Shown: positions 25,856-35,595 of the stretch, one piece after another | How the letters are laid out: each line of letters opens with the position of its first letter | How positions within the stretch are numbered: the first letter of the stretch is position 1 | Origin: an uncultured Pseudomonadales bacterium | GTDB taxonomy: Bacteria > Pseudomonadota > Gammaproteobacteria > Pseudomonadales > Pseudohongiellaceae | NCBI GenBank assembly: GCA_943789485.1 | Contig: CALSUH010000001.1 | Span: forward strand, 1-64,000 | DNA: 64,000 nucleotides | Direction of reading: 5' to 3' | The notes under the pieces: model-generated | Seen by the model: only the letters and a program-made list of their open reading frames with translations | What the model was told of the DNA's origin: nothing | Databases searched by the model: none | Translations under genes and position numbers: made by a program

Positions 25856-26623
25856 TCAAGTCAAATCCTGTGGCCCTGCTCCCTCACCGCGAGCTTCCCA
25901 AGCCAAGTCATGGTGATCGAAGCCGTTCTCGATCGTTGGCTTGACGATTCTGAAGAAAGGAGAAAGATCAAAATCTCTCGGTGTGAAGTGAGTGAAATGC
26001 GGCCTGTATAGGAGCGGCACCTCACCACTGTGCCCGCCTTCTCCTTTACGTCGCGGAAGGATTGGATAGTCTATCGATTGAAAAGACTCCGCTATCAGCG
26101 TCGAGCAAATTGCCTTGGTTGGCTCACCACTACCTAGACTTAGCAAGGAACGACGGTAGCGATTCGGAACTGCTGGTTTTTGAATAACGTAGCGAATCAG
26201 ATCGGCAACATTTTTTAGATCATACTGATGACCAATTCTCTGACTAGCGAATTCTGCCAGCTGTGCTGCTTCTTCTTTACTCAAGTTGACTGGTCTGCAG
26301 ATCCGCAGATTAGAATTGGCATAGTGATCCAAGTTGGTTAAATGGACACCTTTCTTCAGGTTTGCTTCCAAAAGGTTGAGATGGGAGCTATCTGCCCCTT
26401 TCTCACCGACAAAGAGGCAAGCATGCGACCAAGTGGATTGCGTGAGGTATTTGATTGCCGTACTGATACGCGTATTCCCGTCCACCAATACGATGTCACC
26501 CTTCTCCAGAGTCATCGCAACATCAGCTATCGCGACCGTATCCAGCCTCTGATAACCCGGCAGCTCTTTACTGAGAAAAGTAGCAAGACGCTCACCGATG
26601 ACACGCTTTAGGGAGTTAAACAT
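25856..26623 (-). CDS. YiiX/YebB-like NlpC/P60-superfamily cysteine hydrolase
   Basis: 255 residues. Features of the circularly permuted papain-like group: LEKGDIVLVDG, ISTAIKYLTQSTWSHACLFVG (catalytic His), then RIGHQYDLKNV and the nucleophile Cys in TKAICSTLIAESF. Such proteins act on cell wall peptides, lipids or amide bonds; the exact substrate is unknown. No signal peptide is visible. It converges with the PDZ-S41 gene with only 5 bases between stops. Confidence 0.85.
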   Translation of the reverse strand: MFNSLKRVIGERLATFLSKELPGYQRLDTVAIADVAMTLEKGDIVLVDGNTRISTAIKYLTQSTWSHACLFVGEKGADSSHLNLLEANLKKGVHLTNLDHYANSNLRICRPVNLSKEEAAQLAEFASQRIGHQYDLKNVADLIRYVIQKPAVPNRYRRSLLSLGSGEPTKAICSTLIAESFQSIDYPILPRRKGEGGHSGEVPLLYRPHFTHFTPRDFDLSPFFRIVKPTIENGFDHHDLAWEARGEGAGPQDLT

Positions 26624-26662
26624 CTAGACCTTCTTGTGCACAATGTTGTAGCTTGATTGACT

Positions 26663-26691
26663 CTTTTGAAGCTCAGGAAATCAGGTATAAT
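26663..26691 (+). promoter_or_regulatory. Probable promoter of the aldehyde dehydrogenase operon
   Basis: A perfect -10 TATAAT at 26686-26691 with a weak -35 (TTTTGA, 26664-26669) at 16 bases, in the divergent 159-base space before the aldehyde dehydrogenase gene. A CCGCAG...CTGCGG inverted repeat follows in the presumed leader. Confidence 0.4.
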
Positions 26692-26782
26692 GAGCAGCCC
26701 GTATCCGCAGCACGCCGAATACTGCGGCCGAATTAAACAACTGAATTGACGTAAGTGTAATCGAATCGACAGGAGTAGGAAA

Positions 26783-28207
26783 ATGACCAAGGCATATAAC
26801 AAATTCTTCATCAACGGCGAATGGGTAGAGCCTTCAGACCGCTCAACTCTTAACGTAATCAATCCCGCGACAGAAGAAGCATTTGCAACCATCAGCATGG
26901 GTACTGCAGACGATGTTGACGCGGCAGCAAAGGCTGCGCGAACGGCCTTTCCCGCTTGGTCACAATCTACCATCGAAGAACGCAAAGCTGTTATTGGCAA
27001 CATTATCGCGGGTATGAAAGCTCGCGGCGACGAGATTGCTACGGCTATTTCGAATGAAATGGGCGCACCAATGGGCCTCGCCAAGACTGCTCAATTAGGC
27101 AGTGGTATGGGGCACTTTGCAAATATTCTAGGCATTCTGGACAGCTACGAATTCGAAGAAGTACGCGGCAGCACAAAAATCGTAAAAGAAGCAGCCGGCG
27201 TCTGCGGATTTATTACCCCTTGGAACTGGCCACTTAACCAGATCGCCTGCAAGGTAGCTCCGGCGATTGCAGCTGGTTGCACGATCGTATTAAAGCCCAG
27301 CGAAATAGCGCCATTGAGCGCCTATCTCCTAGCTGAGATTATAGCGGAGTCCGGTTTGCCCGCTGGTGTATTCAATCTAGTCAACGGTGATGGACCGACT
27401 GTGGGCGCAGCAATTTCTTCCCACCCTGAAATCGATGTTGTTTCCTTCACCGGCTCCACACGCGCTGGCCAGGAAGTTGCCAAGGCTGCGGCTGACGGCA
27501 TCAAACGCGTAACACAGGAACTCGGCGGTAAGTCAGCAAATATCATTCTCGACGATGCCGACCTTGCGAATGCCGTCGGCGGCGGCGTAATAGGCTGTTT
27601 CGGTAACAGCGGCCAGTCCTGTAATGCACCGACCCGCATGTTAGTGCCTAAGGCTAAAATGACAGAAGCTATTGAGATTGCCAAAGCGGCGGCGGCAAAG
27701 GCAAGTGTTGGCGATCCATCTAACGAGAAAACAAGACTTGGTCCAGTTGTAAGCGAATTGCAATTCAATAAGATCACTGCATTGATTGAGAAAGGCATCG
27801 CCGAAGGAGCCGATCTGATCGTTGGCGGCCCAGGTCGCCCCGAAGGTATCGATAAGGGCTATTTCATTCAGCCCACCGTATTTGCCAATGTCACAAATGA
27901 TATGACAATCGCTAGAGAAGAAATATTTGGACCAGTATTGACCATCTTGGGCTATGAAGATGACGAAGATGCCATTCGCATAGCGAATGACACAGAGTAT
28001 GGCCTCTCTGGCTATGTATCCGGAGAGCCCGCTCATGCAGAGAAGATAGCGAGACAGATTCGAAGCGGCATGGTTCACATTAATGGCGCTGGCCCAGACT
28101 TTTCTTCTCCTTTCGGAGGCTATAAAAAATCTGGAAACGGACGTGAGTGGGGCGTGGAAGGCTTCGAAGAATTTTTAGAAACCAAAGCTATGCTCGGCGC
28201 AGCCTAA
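26783..28207 (+). CDS. NAD(P)-dependent aldehyde dehydrogenase family protein
   Basis: 474 residues, standard length. Motifs: GFITPWNWPLNQ (cofactor binding), KPSEIAPLSAYLLAE, FTGSTRAGQEVA, the general base Glu in TQELGGKSAN (about residue 246) and the nucleophile Cys in GNSGQSCNAPTRM (about 280), then AREEIFGPVLTI. Oxidises an aldehyde to the acid; substrate unknown. AGGAG precedes the ATG. Forms an operon with the VOC protein (12 bases downstream) and HIT protein. Confidence 0.92.
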   Translation: MTKAYNKFFINGEWVEPSDRSTLNVINPATEEAFATISMGTADDVDAAAKAARTAFPAWSQSTIEERKAVIGNIIAGMKARGDEIATAISNEMGAPMGLAKTAQLGSGMGHFANILGILDSYEFEEVRGSTKIVKEAAGVCGFITPWNWPLNQIACKVAPAIAAGCTIVLKPSEIAPLSAYLLAEIIAESGLPAGVFNLVNGDGPTVGAAISSHPEIDVVSFTGSTRAGQEVAKAAADGIKRVTQELGGKSANIILDDADLANAVGGGVIGCFGNSGQSCNAPTRMLVPKAKMTEAIEIAKAAAAKASVGDPSNEKTRLGPVVSELQFNKITALIEKGIAEGADLIVGGPGRPEGIDKGYFIQPTVFANVTNDMTIAREEIFGPVLTILGYEDDEDAIRIANDTEYGLSGYVSGEPAHAEKIARQIRSGMVHINGAGPDFSSPFGGYKKSGNGREWGVEGFEEFLETKAMLGAA

Positions 28208-28218
28208 GGAGTAATGCT

Positions 28219-28623
28219 ATGTCAGTTGAAATAAAAAAAGCAGCTATCGATATAGGCATCATTACAAAAGATATCGATGCAATGATGACTTTCTATGGCG
28301 AGACATTAGGACTGGAGCTTGAAGGTTCTATTCCAATGCCCGGTGGTGGCACCATGAATCGCTTCAAGGTTGGTGACAGTGTGATCAAAGTCATCGAACT
28401 TGATCCCGCCGCGCCGGCTGACGCAGCGCCAGGCGGAATTCGTGGGGCTGCTGGTTATCGCTACTGGACTATAACCGTAGGCAACCTGGAAGCGAGCGTC
28501 GACAAGGCAGCCGCCTCTGGAGCGAAGATAGTGGTACCGGCAAAGGTTGTGCGCGAGGGCATCACGATAGCTATCATTGCCGACCCTGATGGCAACTGGG
28601 TGGAACTGCTAGAACTGTCTTAG
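28219..28623 (+). CDS. VOC/glyoxalase superfamily protein
   Basis: 134 residues from the ATG at 28219, which follows AAGGAG; an ATG inside the preceding gene's frame at 28147 is rejected for lack of a site. Two beta-alpha-beta-beta-beta modules: DIGIITKDIDAMMTFYGETL, GLELEGSIPMPG, and the final ADPDGNWVELLELS carrying the metal-ligand Glu. Glyoxalase-fold proteins bind metal and act on dioxygenation, isomerisation or epoxide substrates. Co-transcribed with the aldehyde dehydrogenase, perhaps acting on the same small aldehydes; this is inference. Confidence 0.88.
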   Translation: MSVEIKKAAIDIGIITKDIDAMMTFYGETLGLELEGSIPMPGGGTMNRFKVGDSVIKVIELDPAAPADAAPGGIRGAAGYRYWTITVGNLEASVDKAAASGAKIVVPAKVVREGITIAIIADPDGNWVELLELS

Positions 28624-28638
28624 TCGGGCGAAATCAAG

Positions 28639-29088
28639 ATGCCCACACTAATTCATGAGCGCGTAAGACAATGCCAGACTGGCGAATACGCTAAAGCAAT
28701 CTGCCGATTAAGCTCGGGCTGGGTAGTTCTGGGAGATGTCCAGCACCTGCGCGGCTATAGCCTGCTGCTACCTGATCCTGTCGTGCCTCACCTCAATGAG
28801 ATGGAGCCTGAAGCGAGGAAGGTATTTCTCTACGAGATGTCAGTTGTTGGCGATGTTATTTTGAAAATCACCAGTGCAGTTCGGATCAACTACGAAATGC
28901 TCGGCAACATAGAGCCCGCCCTGCACGCGCATATCTTCCCGCGATTCGAAGATGAACCTGATGAGTTGAAATTGAAGCCGGTCTGGTTTTACGACTGGGA
29001 CAATGCGCCTGAATTCGATGCGAGCCGCGATAGAGAATTAATGCAGGCTATCGCAGAAGGCTTAGAACGGCGCGGCTTAATCGTCTAA
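28639..29088 (+). CDS. HIT (histidine triad) family nucleotide hydrolase
   Basis: 149 residues. The HIT signature appears as LHAHIFPRF near residue 98, with upstream RGYSLLLPDP and HLNEMEPE typical of Hint/Ap4A-hydrolase relatives. Likely hydrolyses phosphoanhydride or phosphoramidate links in nucleotides. It ends the aldehyde dehydrogenase operon (16 bases after the VOC gene) and a hairpin follows its stop. Confidence 0.88.
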   Translation: MPTLIHERVRQCQTGEYAKAICRLSSGWVVLGDVQHLRGYSLLLPDPVVPHLNEMEPEARKVFLYEMSVVGDVILKITSAVRINYEMLGNIEPALHAHIFPRFEDEPDELKLKPVWFYDWDNAPEFDASRDRELMQAIAEGLERRGLIV

Positions 29089-29117
29089 CAATCCGCAAGC
29101 TTAAAAACGCTCATAAA

Positions 29118-29142
29118 AAAGAGGCCTTCGGGCCCCTTCTTT
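29118..29142. terminator. Bidirectional terminator-like hairpin between convergent genes
   Basis: GGCC-TTCG-GGCC, a UUCG-type tetraloop hairpin, extended by AAAGA/TCTTT with a 3-base bulge. A-tract on one side and TCTTT on the other suit use by both the HIT and DUF6265 genes. Confidence 0.6.
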
Positions 29143-29185
29143 GCTGGCGAATAAGTTCGCTCTCTTATCGAGACACCTTGTAGCA

Positions 29186-29686
29186 TTACTTCCAAATACT
29201 GCGAGACTTCAAGGGAATATTGAACACCGGACTACCAGGATTCTCGACGTGAATGATGAAACTATCGGCGTCGGGATGACTATAACCTAAGCCTGCCATG
29301 CCACCCTCTGATGTCGCCTTAAATTTCACACTGTTCTCCGTGATCTCAACCAATTCCATTTCCTGTGGACCATCAGTGCGCGCAACCATGCCTGGATCCC
29401 ATTGCTGAATGTGCAGAACCAATGAGCCGTCTACCTCTTCAATGGTAATCATCTCAAACATGCTGGTTGCATCGTCACCGGTCATTCTTACCATAGCTGC
29501 AATTGAACCTGCCTCTCCCATAATCCAATTCTCTTCTAGCTGATTGGGACCGAGGTTGCCTGCCCAATTACCTGTCATCCAGGCAATATCCTCAACGCTA
29601 GCTGAAGGGCCTGCCGCGAAGCTAGAGCCTGAGGAAGCTGCTAGACCAAGAAATACCATTGATGTAATTGTTTTCCGATTTATCAT
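29186..29686 (-). CDS. DUF6265 domain secreted protein
   Basis: 166 residues from the ATG at 29686, which has GGAG six bases upstream; an ATG at 29698 is also in frame. Signal peptide (SMVFLGLAASSGSSFAAG). The mature part has VEDIAWMTGNWAGNL, EENWIMGEAGSIAAMVRMT, FEMITIEEVDGSLVLHIQQW and ending lipocalin-like strands; this matches DUF6265. Small beta-barrel family of unknown ligand, secreted or periplasmic. Likely monocistronic. Confidence 0.8.
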   Translation of the reverse strand: MINRKTITSMVFLGLAASSGSSFAAGPSASVEDIAWMTGNWAGNLGPNQLEENWIMGEAGSIAAMVRMTGDDATSMFEMITIEEVDGSLVLHIQQWDPGMVARTDGPQEMELVEITENSVKFKATSEGGMAGLGYSHPDADSFIIHVENPGSPVFNIPLKSRSIWK

Positions 29687-29788
29687 TCTGTTCTCCATAG
29701 ATTAATTGCTCATGCCTAACTAGTATTTATTTAGAATTCGTGAATTCAGCTCAACCAATGCCAAAACACTCTGTATCGCTACAGTCCA

Positions 29789-30475
29789 CTATTTTTGAAT
29801 CTCTTGCAGCCAGATTCCCAACGACTCCCATTCCATTCTAAACATATGCGGCGCACCATCCAGAATATCCGCATTCAGAACAACGCCTGCGCCTGTTAGG
29901 CTGGCGACTGTCTCATCAAATCTATCAGCCCAATCTAATTGATCACTGCCACCGATGCGTAGATAAACAGGGAAGTCCTTTAGAGCCTCATTGTCTGTAT
30001 CAGCGCCCGATATTGCTGGAACAGCTGCCACACCTAAATAGTCTTGCGGATTGCGTCGCGCGATTTCTAATGCCGACATGCCTCCGTTAGACACGCCCGC
30101 CAACAACACCTTACCCTGGGCGATATTCTCACGCTTCTGCAACTGCGTTATCAAGCTTGCGATAAGTTCATTGTTTATGGCACCCCGAAAGGATCGATTA
30201 TTTGGCGAGATAGGCACAGCAACCATCCAGCCCCGCTGCGCAAAACCGCTACCCAGCCAGCGCGAGGTATCTTGTGAGATCGATGCGTTGCCCGGCCCGC
30301 CGCCCATCAGGATAACTAAAGGGGATGCCTGGTCGTCCGCATTTTCCGGAGCAACAAGAAAAACATTCAGCACTGTGCCGTCTTGCAATGTTATGCGTTC
30401 TTGAGCCTGTGTGGCCACGGGGAACAAAAAGCAACAGAAAATAAACAACGTTGTTAGCTTTCTCAACTTTTTCAT
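29789..30475 (-). CDS. Secreted alpha/beta-hydrolase
   Basis: 228 residues from the ATG at 30475 (AGGAG 8 bases before it; signal peptide ...FIFCCFLFPVATQAQ). The fold has VILMGGGPGNAS (oxyanion-type), the nucleophile elbow GVSNGGMSALEIA, an acid region in RIGGSDQLDWADR and a terminal His in DGAPHMFRMEW. Resembles esterases or dienelactone-hydrolase-like enzymes. Substrate unknown. It follows the SDR gene, whose stop is 22 bases upstream, so the two may be co-transcribed. Confidence 0.8.
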   Translation of the reverse strand: MKKLRKLTTLFIFCCFLFPVATQAQERITLQDGTVLNVFLVAPENADDQASPLVILMGGGPGNASISQDTSRWLGSGFAQRGWMVAVPISPNNRSFRGAINNELIASLITQLQKRENIAQGKVLLAGVSNGGMSALEIARRNPQDYLGVAAVPAISGADTDNEALKDFPVYLRIGGSDQLDWADRFDETVASLTGAGVVLNADILDGAPHMFRMEWESLGIWLQEIQK

Positions 30476-30497
30476 CCTCAGTCTCCTGATTTCTGAA

Positions 30498-31307
30498 TTA
30501 ATCGTCCTGGGACTCTTCCCTCTTCTTATAAACTTCTTCAAATTGACCCTGCAAACGGCGCATGCCACCGAGCCAGCGGTCGTAATCGTCTGTCTTCCTG
30601 CGCATATAGGTCAATACTTCCGGGTGTGGCAGACAGAGAAAGCGCTCGCTCTGTAAAGTCTCCATTACCGTATCCGCTAACTTGTCCGGTTCCAACATGC
30701 CATCGAGGCCGGCAACGCCGCCATCGCCGCCCGCCGTCATCGCGGTACGCACGGCCTGAGGGCAAAGCACCGATACTTTGATTCCACGCTTGCCATAGGT
30801 GATCGAGAGCCACTCTGCGAAGCCAATCGCGGCATGCTTCGTGACAGAGTAAGGAGCCGAACCAACCTGGCTCAATAGTCCTGCAGCGGAGGAAGTGTTC
30901 AAGAAATACCCTTCGCCACGTTCCAGCATACCCGGAAGAACTGCACGAGCTGCAAATACATGGGACATGACGTTGATATCCCAGATCGATTGCCAAGCGT
31001 CAGTGCTGACATTCTCTCCGCCAGCGGTAAATATTCCAGCGTTGGAACAAAATAAATCGATCTGACCGAATTTTTCAAGCGCTTTACTAACCAAGGCATT
31101 AACGTCTTCCTCATTACCAACGTCAGTTTTAACTCCTAGTGCCTGTGTGCTCGCAGAAATATCCGCGACCGTGGCATCGATACCATCCTGATTGATGTCA
31201 GATACTACGATTGCCTTAGCGCCTTCCCTAGAAAACCTTTCACATAGTGATTTTCCTATGCCACTTGCTCCGCCAGTTACTACAATCACCTTGTCTTTAA
31301 TTTGCAT
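30498..31307 (-). CDS. Short-chain dehydrogenase/reductase (SDR)
   Basis: 269 residues. Rossmann motif [11 protein letters not shown] at the N-terminus, NAG at LFCSNAGIF, the catalytic Tyr-Lys in [15 protein letters not shown] and the Ser in TSSAAGLL, as in classical SDRs. NAD(P)H-dependent oxidation or reduction of an alcohol or ketone; substrate not determinable. Encoded in the same direction as the hydrolase downstream and the nitronate monooxygenase upstream. Confidence 0.9.
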   Translation of the reverse strand: MQIKDKVIVVTGGASGIGKSLCERFSREGAKAIVVSDINQDGIDATVADISASTQALGVKTDVGNEEDVNALVSKALEKFGQIDLFCSNAGIFTAGGENVSTDAWQSIWDINVMSHVFAARAVLPGMLERGEGYFLNTSSAAGLLSQVGSAPYSVTKHAAIGFAEWLSITYGKRGIKVSVLCPQAVRTAMTAGGDGGVAGLDGMLEPDKLADTVMETLQSERFLCLPHPEVLTYMRRKTDDYDRWLGGMRRLQGQFEEVYKKREESQDD

Positions 31308-31381
31308 ATTATTTTAGCTTCCCTCTGATTTTACTTTTGCCTAACACGTATCACTTGAAACTATCTAACTTTGGAGAACTA

Positions 31382-32356
31382 TCAAGAAATCATTTCTCTG
31401 AGACGGTTGGAAAGGATGTCTTCAGCTTCCGTCACTATCCTAGCCACTAAATCCTCGCAACTAGGGTTATCGTCTATTAGGCCTACTATCATCCCTGCAG
31501 ACCAGATTCCTTTATCCAAATCACCCCCATCAAATAGCTCTCTGCCCTTCACTCCCTGCACCAGCGGCTGGATCTCTTCGAATTTTGTTTCGCCAGGGCG
31601 AGCCTCTATCTTCACAACTTTTTCCGCAACACTGTTCTTAAAAACGCGCGCCGTATTTCGAAAAGAACGGTAGATAAGCGCGGTGTCCAATTCTGTTGCT
31701 TCGATCATCCTCTGTTTTACATTGTCATGAATAGGCGCTTCCTTCGTAACCATGAAGCGTGTCCCCATATTGATGCCATCGGCGCCCATTGCTAGCGCAG
31801 CAGCCAGGCCTCTGCCATCCCCAAAGCCACCTGAGGCGAGAAAAGGTATCTTCAATCTTTTTGCTGCGAGTGGAAGAAGAATCATATTAGTGACGTCATC
31901 TTCACCGGGATGACCGGCACACTCGAAGCCATCTACGCTCACTGCATCACAGCCTATCTTCTCAGCTTTCACAGCATGACGTATCGAGGTGCACTTGTGT
32001 ATAACCTTGATATCGGCCTCTTTAAACAGTGGCAGGTAGGGCTCAGGGTTGCGGCCCGCTGTCTCGACAAGCTTTACTCCAGAATCGACGATTGCCTGAG
32101 CATATTCATCATAGGGGACTGGCTTGATAGTTGGCAGAATGGTCAGATTGACCCCGAATGGCTTGTCAGTCATCGACTGGCAGCGCTCAATCTCCTTGAG
32201 AAGATCCTCGGGCGTAGGCTGCGTGAGCGCGGTTATGATGCCCAGCCCCCCAGCATTAGATACCGCCGCAGCGAGCTCGGCTAATCCAACCCACTGCATG
32301 CCTCCCTGAATTATAGGATGCTTGATACCTAATAATTCTGTAATTCTTGTCTTCAT
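31382..32356 (-). CDS. Nitronate monooxygenase (2-nitropropane dioxygenase family)
   Basis: 324 residues from the ATG at 32356, where the family's start MKTRITELLGIKHPIIQGGM begins; the frame is open further upstream but without homology. TIM-barrel flavoprotein motifs: QWVGLAELAAAVSNAGGLGI, GVNLTILPT, VSVDGFECAGHPGE, LASGGFGDGRGLAAALAMGA and GINMGTRFM for FMN binding. Oxidises nitronates or, in related enzymes, acts as an FMN reductase. Upstream of the SDR gene in the same orientation. Confidence 0.88.
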   Translation of the reverse strand: MKTRITELLGIKHPIIQGGMQWVGLAELAAAVSNAGGLGIITALTQPTPEDLLKEIERCQSMTDKPFGVNLTILPTIKPVPYDEYAQAIVDSGVKLVETAGRNPEPYLPLFKEADIKVIHKCTSIRHAVKAEKIGCDAVSVDGFECAGHPGEDDVTNMILLPLAAKRLKIPFLASGGFGDGRGLAAALAMGADGINMGTRFMVTKEAPIHDNVKQRMIEATELDTALIYRSFRNTARVFKNSVAEKVVKIEARPGETKFEEIQPLVQGVKGRELFDGGDLDKGIWSAGMIVGLIDDNPSCEDLVARIVTEAEDILSNRLREMIS

Positions 32357-32692
32357 TCTTGTCTCTGTCCCAGTCAAACCAAGCCTGACATCTCTCTCTA
32401 ACGCCTGTACCACACGGCTTGCCTCGAAATCCGAGAGTAAGTGTACGTGGTAAACCCAAGGGGTGTAAAGACGGAGGATTCGGTCGATAAGCTGTGTTAT
32501 ATTACCCGACTTTCTTACTAACCGCCGCATGAAAGACCGATATCGAAGCTAGTTTACTAGCCGCTGAGGGCTTAATCCTCAAGTTGGTCATAATTTAAAA
32601 CAAGGGACCGTAAACCTATTTTTTTAACATCAATGGATCGCCACAGAGCGCAACATGTTGCAAAGAGGGGTTTAGAAATTCGGAGATTTAAA

Positions 32693-34768
32693 ATGATTCG
32701 TAAGTTACTAGTTACCAGCATAGCCGCAGCGACTGCTCTAACAGCAGTGCCTGCACTTGCTCAAAATGGCCAACAAGCCATAGAAGAAATTCAGGTCACT
32801 TCCACCCTCAGAAAATCTGCGGGTCTGGCTGACGTTAATGCAGCTGTTTCTGTGATCGGCGAGCAGGAATTGGATTTGATCAAGCACACTCACTTGCAGG
32901 AAGCATTGAACCGACTTCCTGGCGTGAGCATCCATCGCAATAATGGGCAAGAGAGCCTCCTGGCGATTCGCTCGCCGATACTTACCGGCGCAGGTGCCTG
33001 TGGCTCCTTCTTAGTCGCTGAAAATGGCATACCTATTCGCTCTAGCGGGTTCTGCAACGTGAACGAAATGTTCGATACGCATTCTGAGAATGCATCCCGT
33101 GTCGAAGTCATACGTGGACCGGGCAGTGCATTCTGGGGCTCGAACGCTGTACACGGCTTGATCAATGTAGTGTTACCAACAGCAGGCGAGGCCGGCGAAA
33201 TTATGCTCGAGCAGGGACCTCGTGGTTCGCAGCGGTTACGAGGATCACTCGGCCACGACTACGGCAACTTCAAGCAACTTTTGCTGGTCAACGGTACTAG
33301 TGAAAATGGCTACCGCGATGACAGCGGTGTAGATCAGCAAAAAGTTTCATGGCTTTACAACTACACCATGAAAAATGGCGCCAACCTCGATGGCGGCTTC
33401 ACGAGGATAAATCTTAATCAGGAAACTGCTGGATATGTCACAGGAACTGATGCCTTCGAAGACAGCGCACTGCGCGATACCAACCCAAACCCTGAAGCCT
33501 TTCGCGATAGTGTGAATGGACGCGTCTGGACTACTATTACGCAGCAGTTGGGTGACTGGGAAGTGGTGCTGACGCCTTACTTCCGCGAAGTGAATATGAC
33601 ATTCATGCAGCATTTCTTGCCTGGACAGCCTATAGAAGACACCGAGCACCGCAGCATTGGCTTTCAATTTGCTGCGTACAAGGAACTTGATAACGGCGCC
33701 AATCTTGCGATGGGCTTCGATATCGAAGATACCGACGGCTCGCTCAAGCAGTTTCAGCCAAACCCAACGTCAGGGTCATTCTTCCTACGTAACTCCATCC
33801 CACAGGGTAAACACTACGACTTCGATGTATCCATACGCCAATATGCAGGCTTTATCAACTACCAGCAAGACTTAGGTAACGACTGGGAACTATCTCTGGG
33901 TCTGCGATTAGAGAATATGGAGTACGTCTATAACAACAACATGATCGACGGACGCACTGATCAATTCGGCGTAGCTTGCCGCTTCGGTTGTCGCTATAAC
34001 CGCCCTGCTGACAGAGATGACAATTTTACCAACGTCTCCCCAAAGCTAGGCCTGAGCTATGCGCTTAATGACAACCACGACCTGCAGTTCAGAGTGCAGC
34101 GAGGCTTCCGCGCACCGCAGGCTACTGAGCTATATCGCTTGCAGAACGCGCAGACAGTGGCGAGTTTGGATTCTGTGGAGCTAGACAGCTATGAAGTGGC
34201 CTTTAAAGGCGCCGGTGAAAACTGGAACTATTCCGCGTCCTGGTACTTCATGGACAAGAAGAATGAGATCTTCGCCAACAGCGCTAGAGAGAACCTCAAT
34301 GACAGCCATACTTCACATCGAGGTATGGAGTTTGCCATGGGCCTGGATATTACAGACACGCTTTCTGTTCAGGGTGTCATTAACCTAGCCAAGCATACCT
34401 ACGAAAATTCCCAGATATCCGGTGGAGTTGATATCAATGGGAACGACATAGATACCGCGCCGAATACGTTCGGTAATTTTCGCCTGCAGTGGAGACCAAT
34501 CAGTTCAGTCAAGACAGAGCTCGAACTGGTTAACATGGGTGACTACTACACGAACCCTGAGAACACGGCGAGCTACGAAGGGCATGACATCTTGAACTGG
34601 CGTACACAGTATGCGTTTAATGATGATCTGACCTTCTATCTAAATGTGCTTAACGCAACGGATGAGGATTACGCGGAGCGTGCAGACTGGACAACGTTCA
34701 ATGGCGATCGCTATTTTCCTGGCGAACCTGTAAGAGCATTTTTCGGAGTAACGTGGAAATATAAGTAG
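32693..34768 (+). CDS. TonB-dependent receptor
   Basis: 691 residues from the ATG at 32693 (GGAG 7 bases upstream, signal peptide KLLVTSIAAATALTAVPALAQ); an in-frame ATG at 32633 is less likely. The TonB box region IEEIQVTSTL precedes a plug with ALNRLPGVSIHRNNGQES, LLAIRSPILTGAGACG (two Cys) and SRVEVIRGPGSAFWGSNAVHGLINV. The barrel ends in a typical aromatic terminus (FFGVTWKYK). Similar to vitamin B12/haem/oligosaccharide receptors; no Fur box seen upstream, unlike the first receptor, so the ligand is left open. A perfect terminator follows. Confidence 0.88.
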   Translation: MIRKLLVTSIAAATALTAVPALAQNGQQAIEEIQVTSTLRKSAGLADVNAAVSVIGEQELDLIKHTHLQEALNRLPGVSIHRNNGQESLLAIRSPILTGAGACGSFLVAENGIPIRSSGFCNVNEMFDTHSENASRVEVIRGPGSAFWGSNAVHGLINVVLPTAGEAGEIMLEQGPRGSQRLRGSLGHDYGNFKQLLLVNGTSENGYRDDSGVDQQKVSWLYNYTMKNGANLDGGFTRINLNQETAGYVTGTDAFEDSALRDTNPNPEAFRDSVNGRVWTTITQQLGDWEVVLTPYFREVNMTFMQHFLPGQPIEDTEHRSIGFQFAAYKELDNGANLAMGFDIEDTDGSLKQFQPNPTSGSFFLRNSIPQGKHYDFDVSIRQYAGFINYQQDLGNDWELSLGLRLENMEYVYNNNMIDGRTDQFGVACRFGCRYNRPADRDDNFTNVSPKLGLSYALNDNHDLQFRVQRGFRAPQATELYRLQNAQTVASLDSVELDSYEVAFKGAGENWNYSASWYFMDKKNEIFANSARENLNDSHTSHRGMEFAMGLDITDTLSVQGVINLAKHTYENSQISGGVDINGNDIDTAPNTFGNFRLQWRPISSVKTELELVNMGDYYTNPENTASYEGHDILNWRTQYAFNDDLTFYLNVLNATDEDYAERADWTTFNGDRYFPGEPVRAFFGVTWKYK

Positions 34769-34784
34769 TTTCCAAAACGCTAAT

Positions 34785-34813
34785 AAAAATGCCGACACTA
34801 TGTCGGCATTTTT
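34785..34813 (+). terminator. Rho-independent terminator
   Basis: AAAAATGCCGACA / TGTCGGCATTTTT, a perfect 13-bp stem with loop CTA and trailing T residues, 16 bases after the TonB receptor stop and before the Nudix gene. Confidence 0.92.
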
Positions 34814-34854
34814 ATTTCTGCCCATAGTATCCGAAAAGGGTTAGGGTTATCACA

Positions 34855-35505
34855 ATGAAAAACGCAGATGACAGCAATTCAGAGCAGGCATTCGATAATC
34901 TGCTTGCCTATTTTTCTCGGAACAAGAACGATAATCCAGACCCAATTTTTCATCCTGATAACTTGGTTAACAAGATGATGACGGAGCGCTCTAATGCTCT
35001 ACGTAAGGCTTCGGTACTAATTCCCATAACCCGACACAAGCCGGGTAAGAATAGCGAGATAGTGCTCACCGTGCGCTCAAAGAACCTAAGCAGTCACCCG
35101 GGCCAGATCAGTCTGCCTGGGGGCTCCGAAGAGGCAATCGATTCGGATGTGGTAGCTACGGCGCTGCGAGAGAGCGAGGAAGAGATAGGTCTCGCCCCAG
35201 GCGATGTTGAGGTCATAGGCCGCTTGGGCGACATGGCACTTCCCTCCGGCTTTCAAATCACACCCATCGTCGGACTCATAGAGCCAGATTTAGAATACGC
35301 ACCTTGTCCTATCGAGGTCGCAGAAATCTTTCATGCACCTCTCTCCCTGCTAATGAATCCAGATTCCTACCAGTCCACATCCATGGCCTATGACAATCAG
35401 TCGAGAAAAGTTCTCGAACTACAGTTTAAACGGTTTAGGATTTGGGGTGCCACAGCAGCAATTCTCTATCATCTTGCACAGATGATCGAAAATTCGAAAA
35501 CATGA
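34855..35505 (+). CDS. NudL-type CoA pyrophosphatase (Nudix hydrolase)
   Basis: 216 residues. The family-specific start NLSSHPGQISLPGGSEE precedes the Nudix box, with REsEEEIGL seen as RESEEEIGLAPGD. Members of the YeaB/NudL group cleave CoA and its derivatives to 3',5'-ADP and phosphopantetheine. Cytoplasmic. Not obviously linked in function to its neighbours. The gene follows a strong terminator, so it has its own promoter. Confidence 0.88.
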   Translation: MKNADDSNSEQAFDNLLAYFSRNKNDNPDPIFHPDNLVNKMMTERSNALRKASVLIPITRHKPGKNSEIVLTVRSKNLSSHPGQISLPGGSEEAIDSDVVATALRESEEEIGLAPGDVEVIGRLGDMALPSGFQITPIVGLIEPDLEYAPCPIEVAEIFHAPLSLLMNPDSYQSTSMAYDNQSRKVLELQFKRFRIWGATAAILYHLAQMIENSKT

Positions 35506-35595
35506 TATTGCTTACAAGTATTTGCATAAAAATTTAGTTCACAGAGGAACTAATACTTTTTCTTTGAGTTTCTTCGCTGCTGAACCACTTTCATC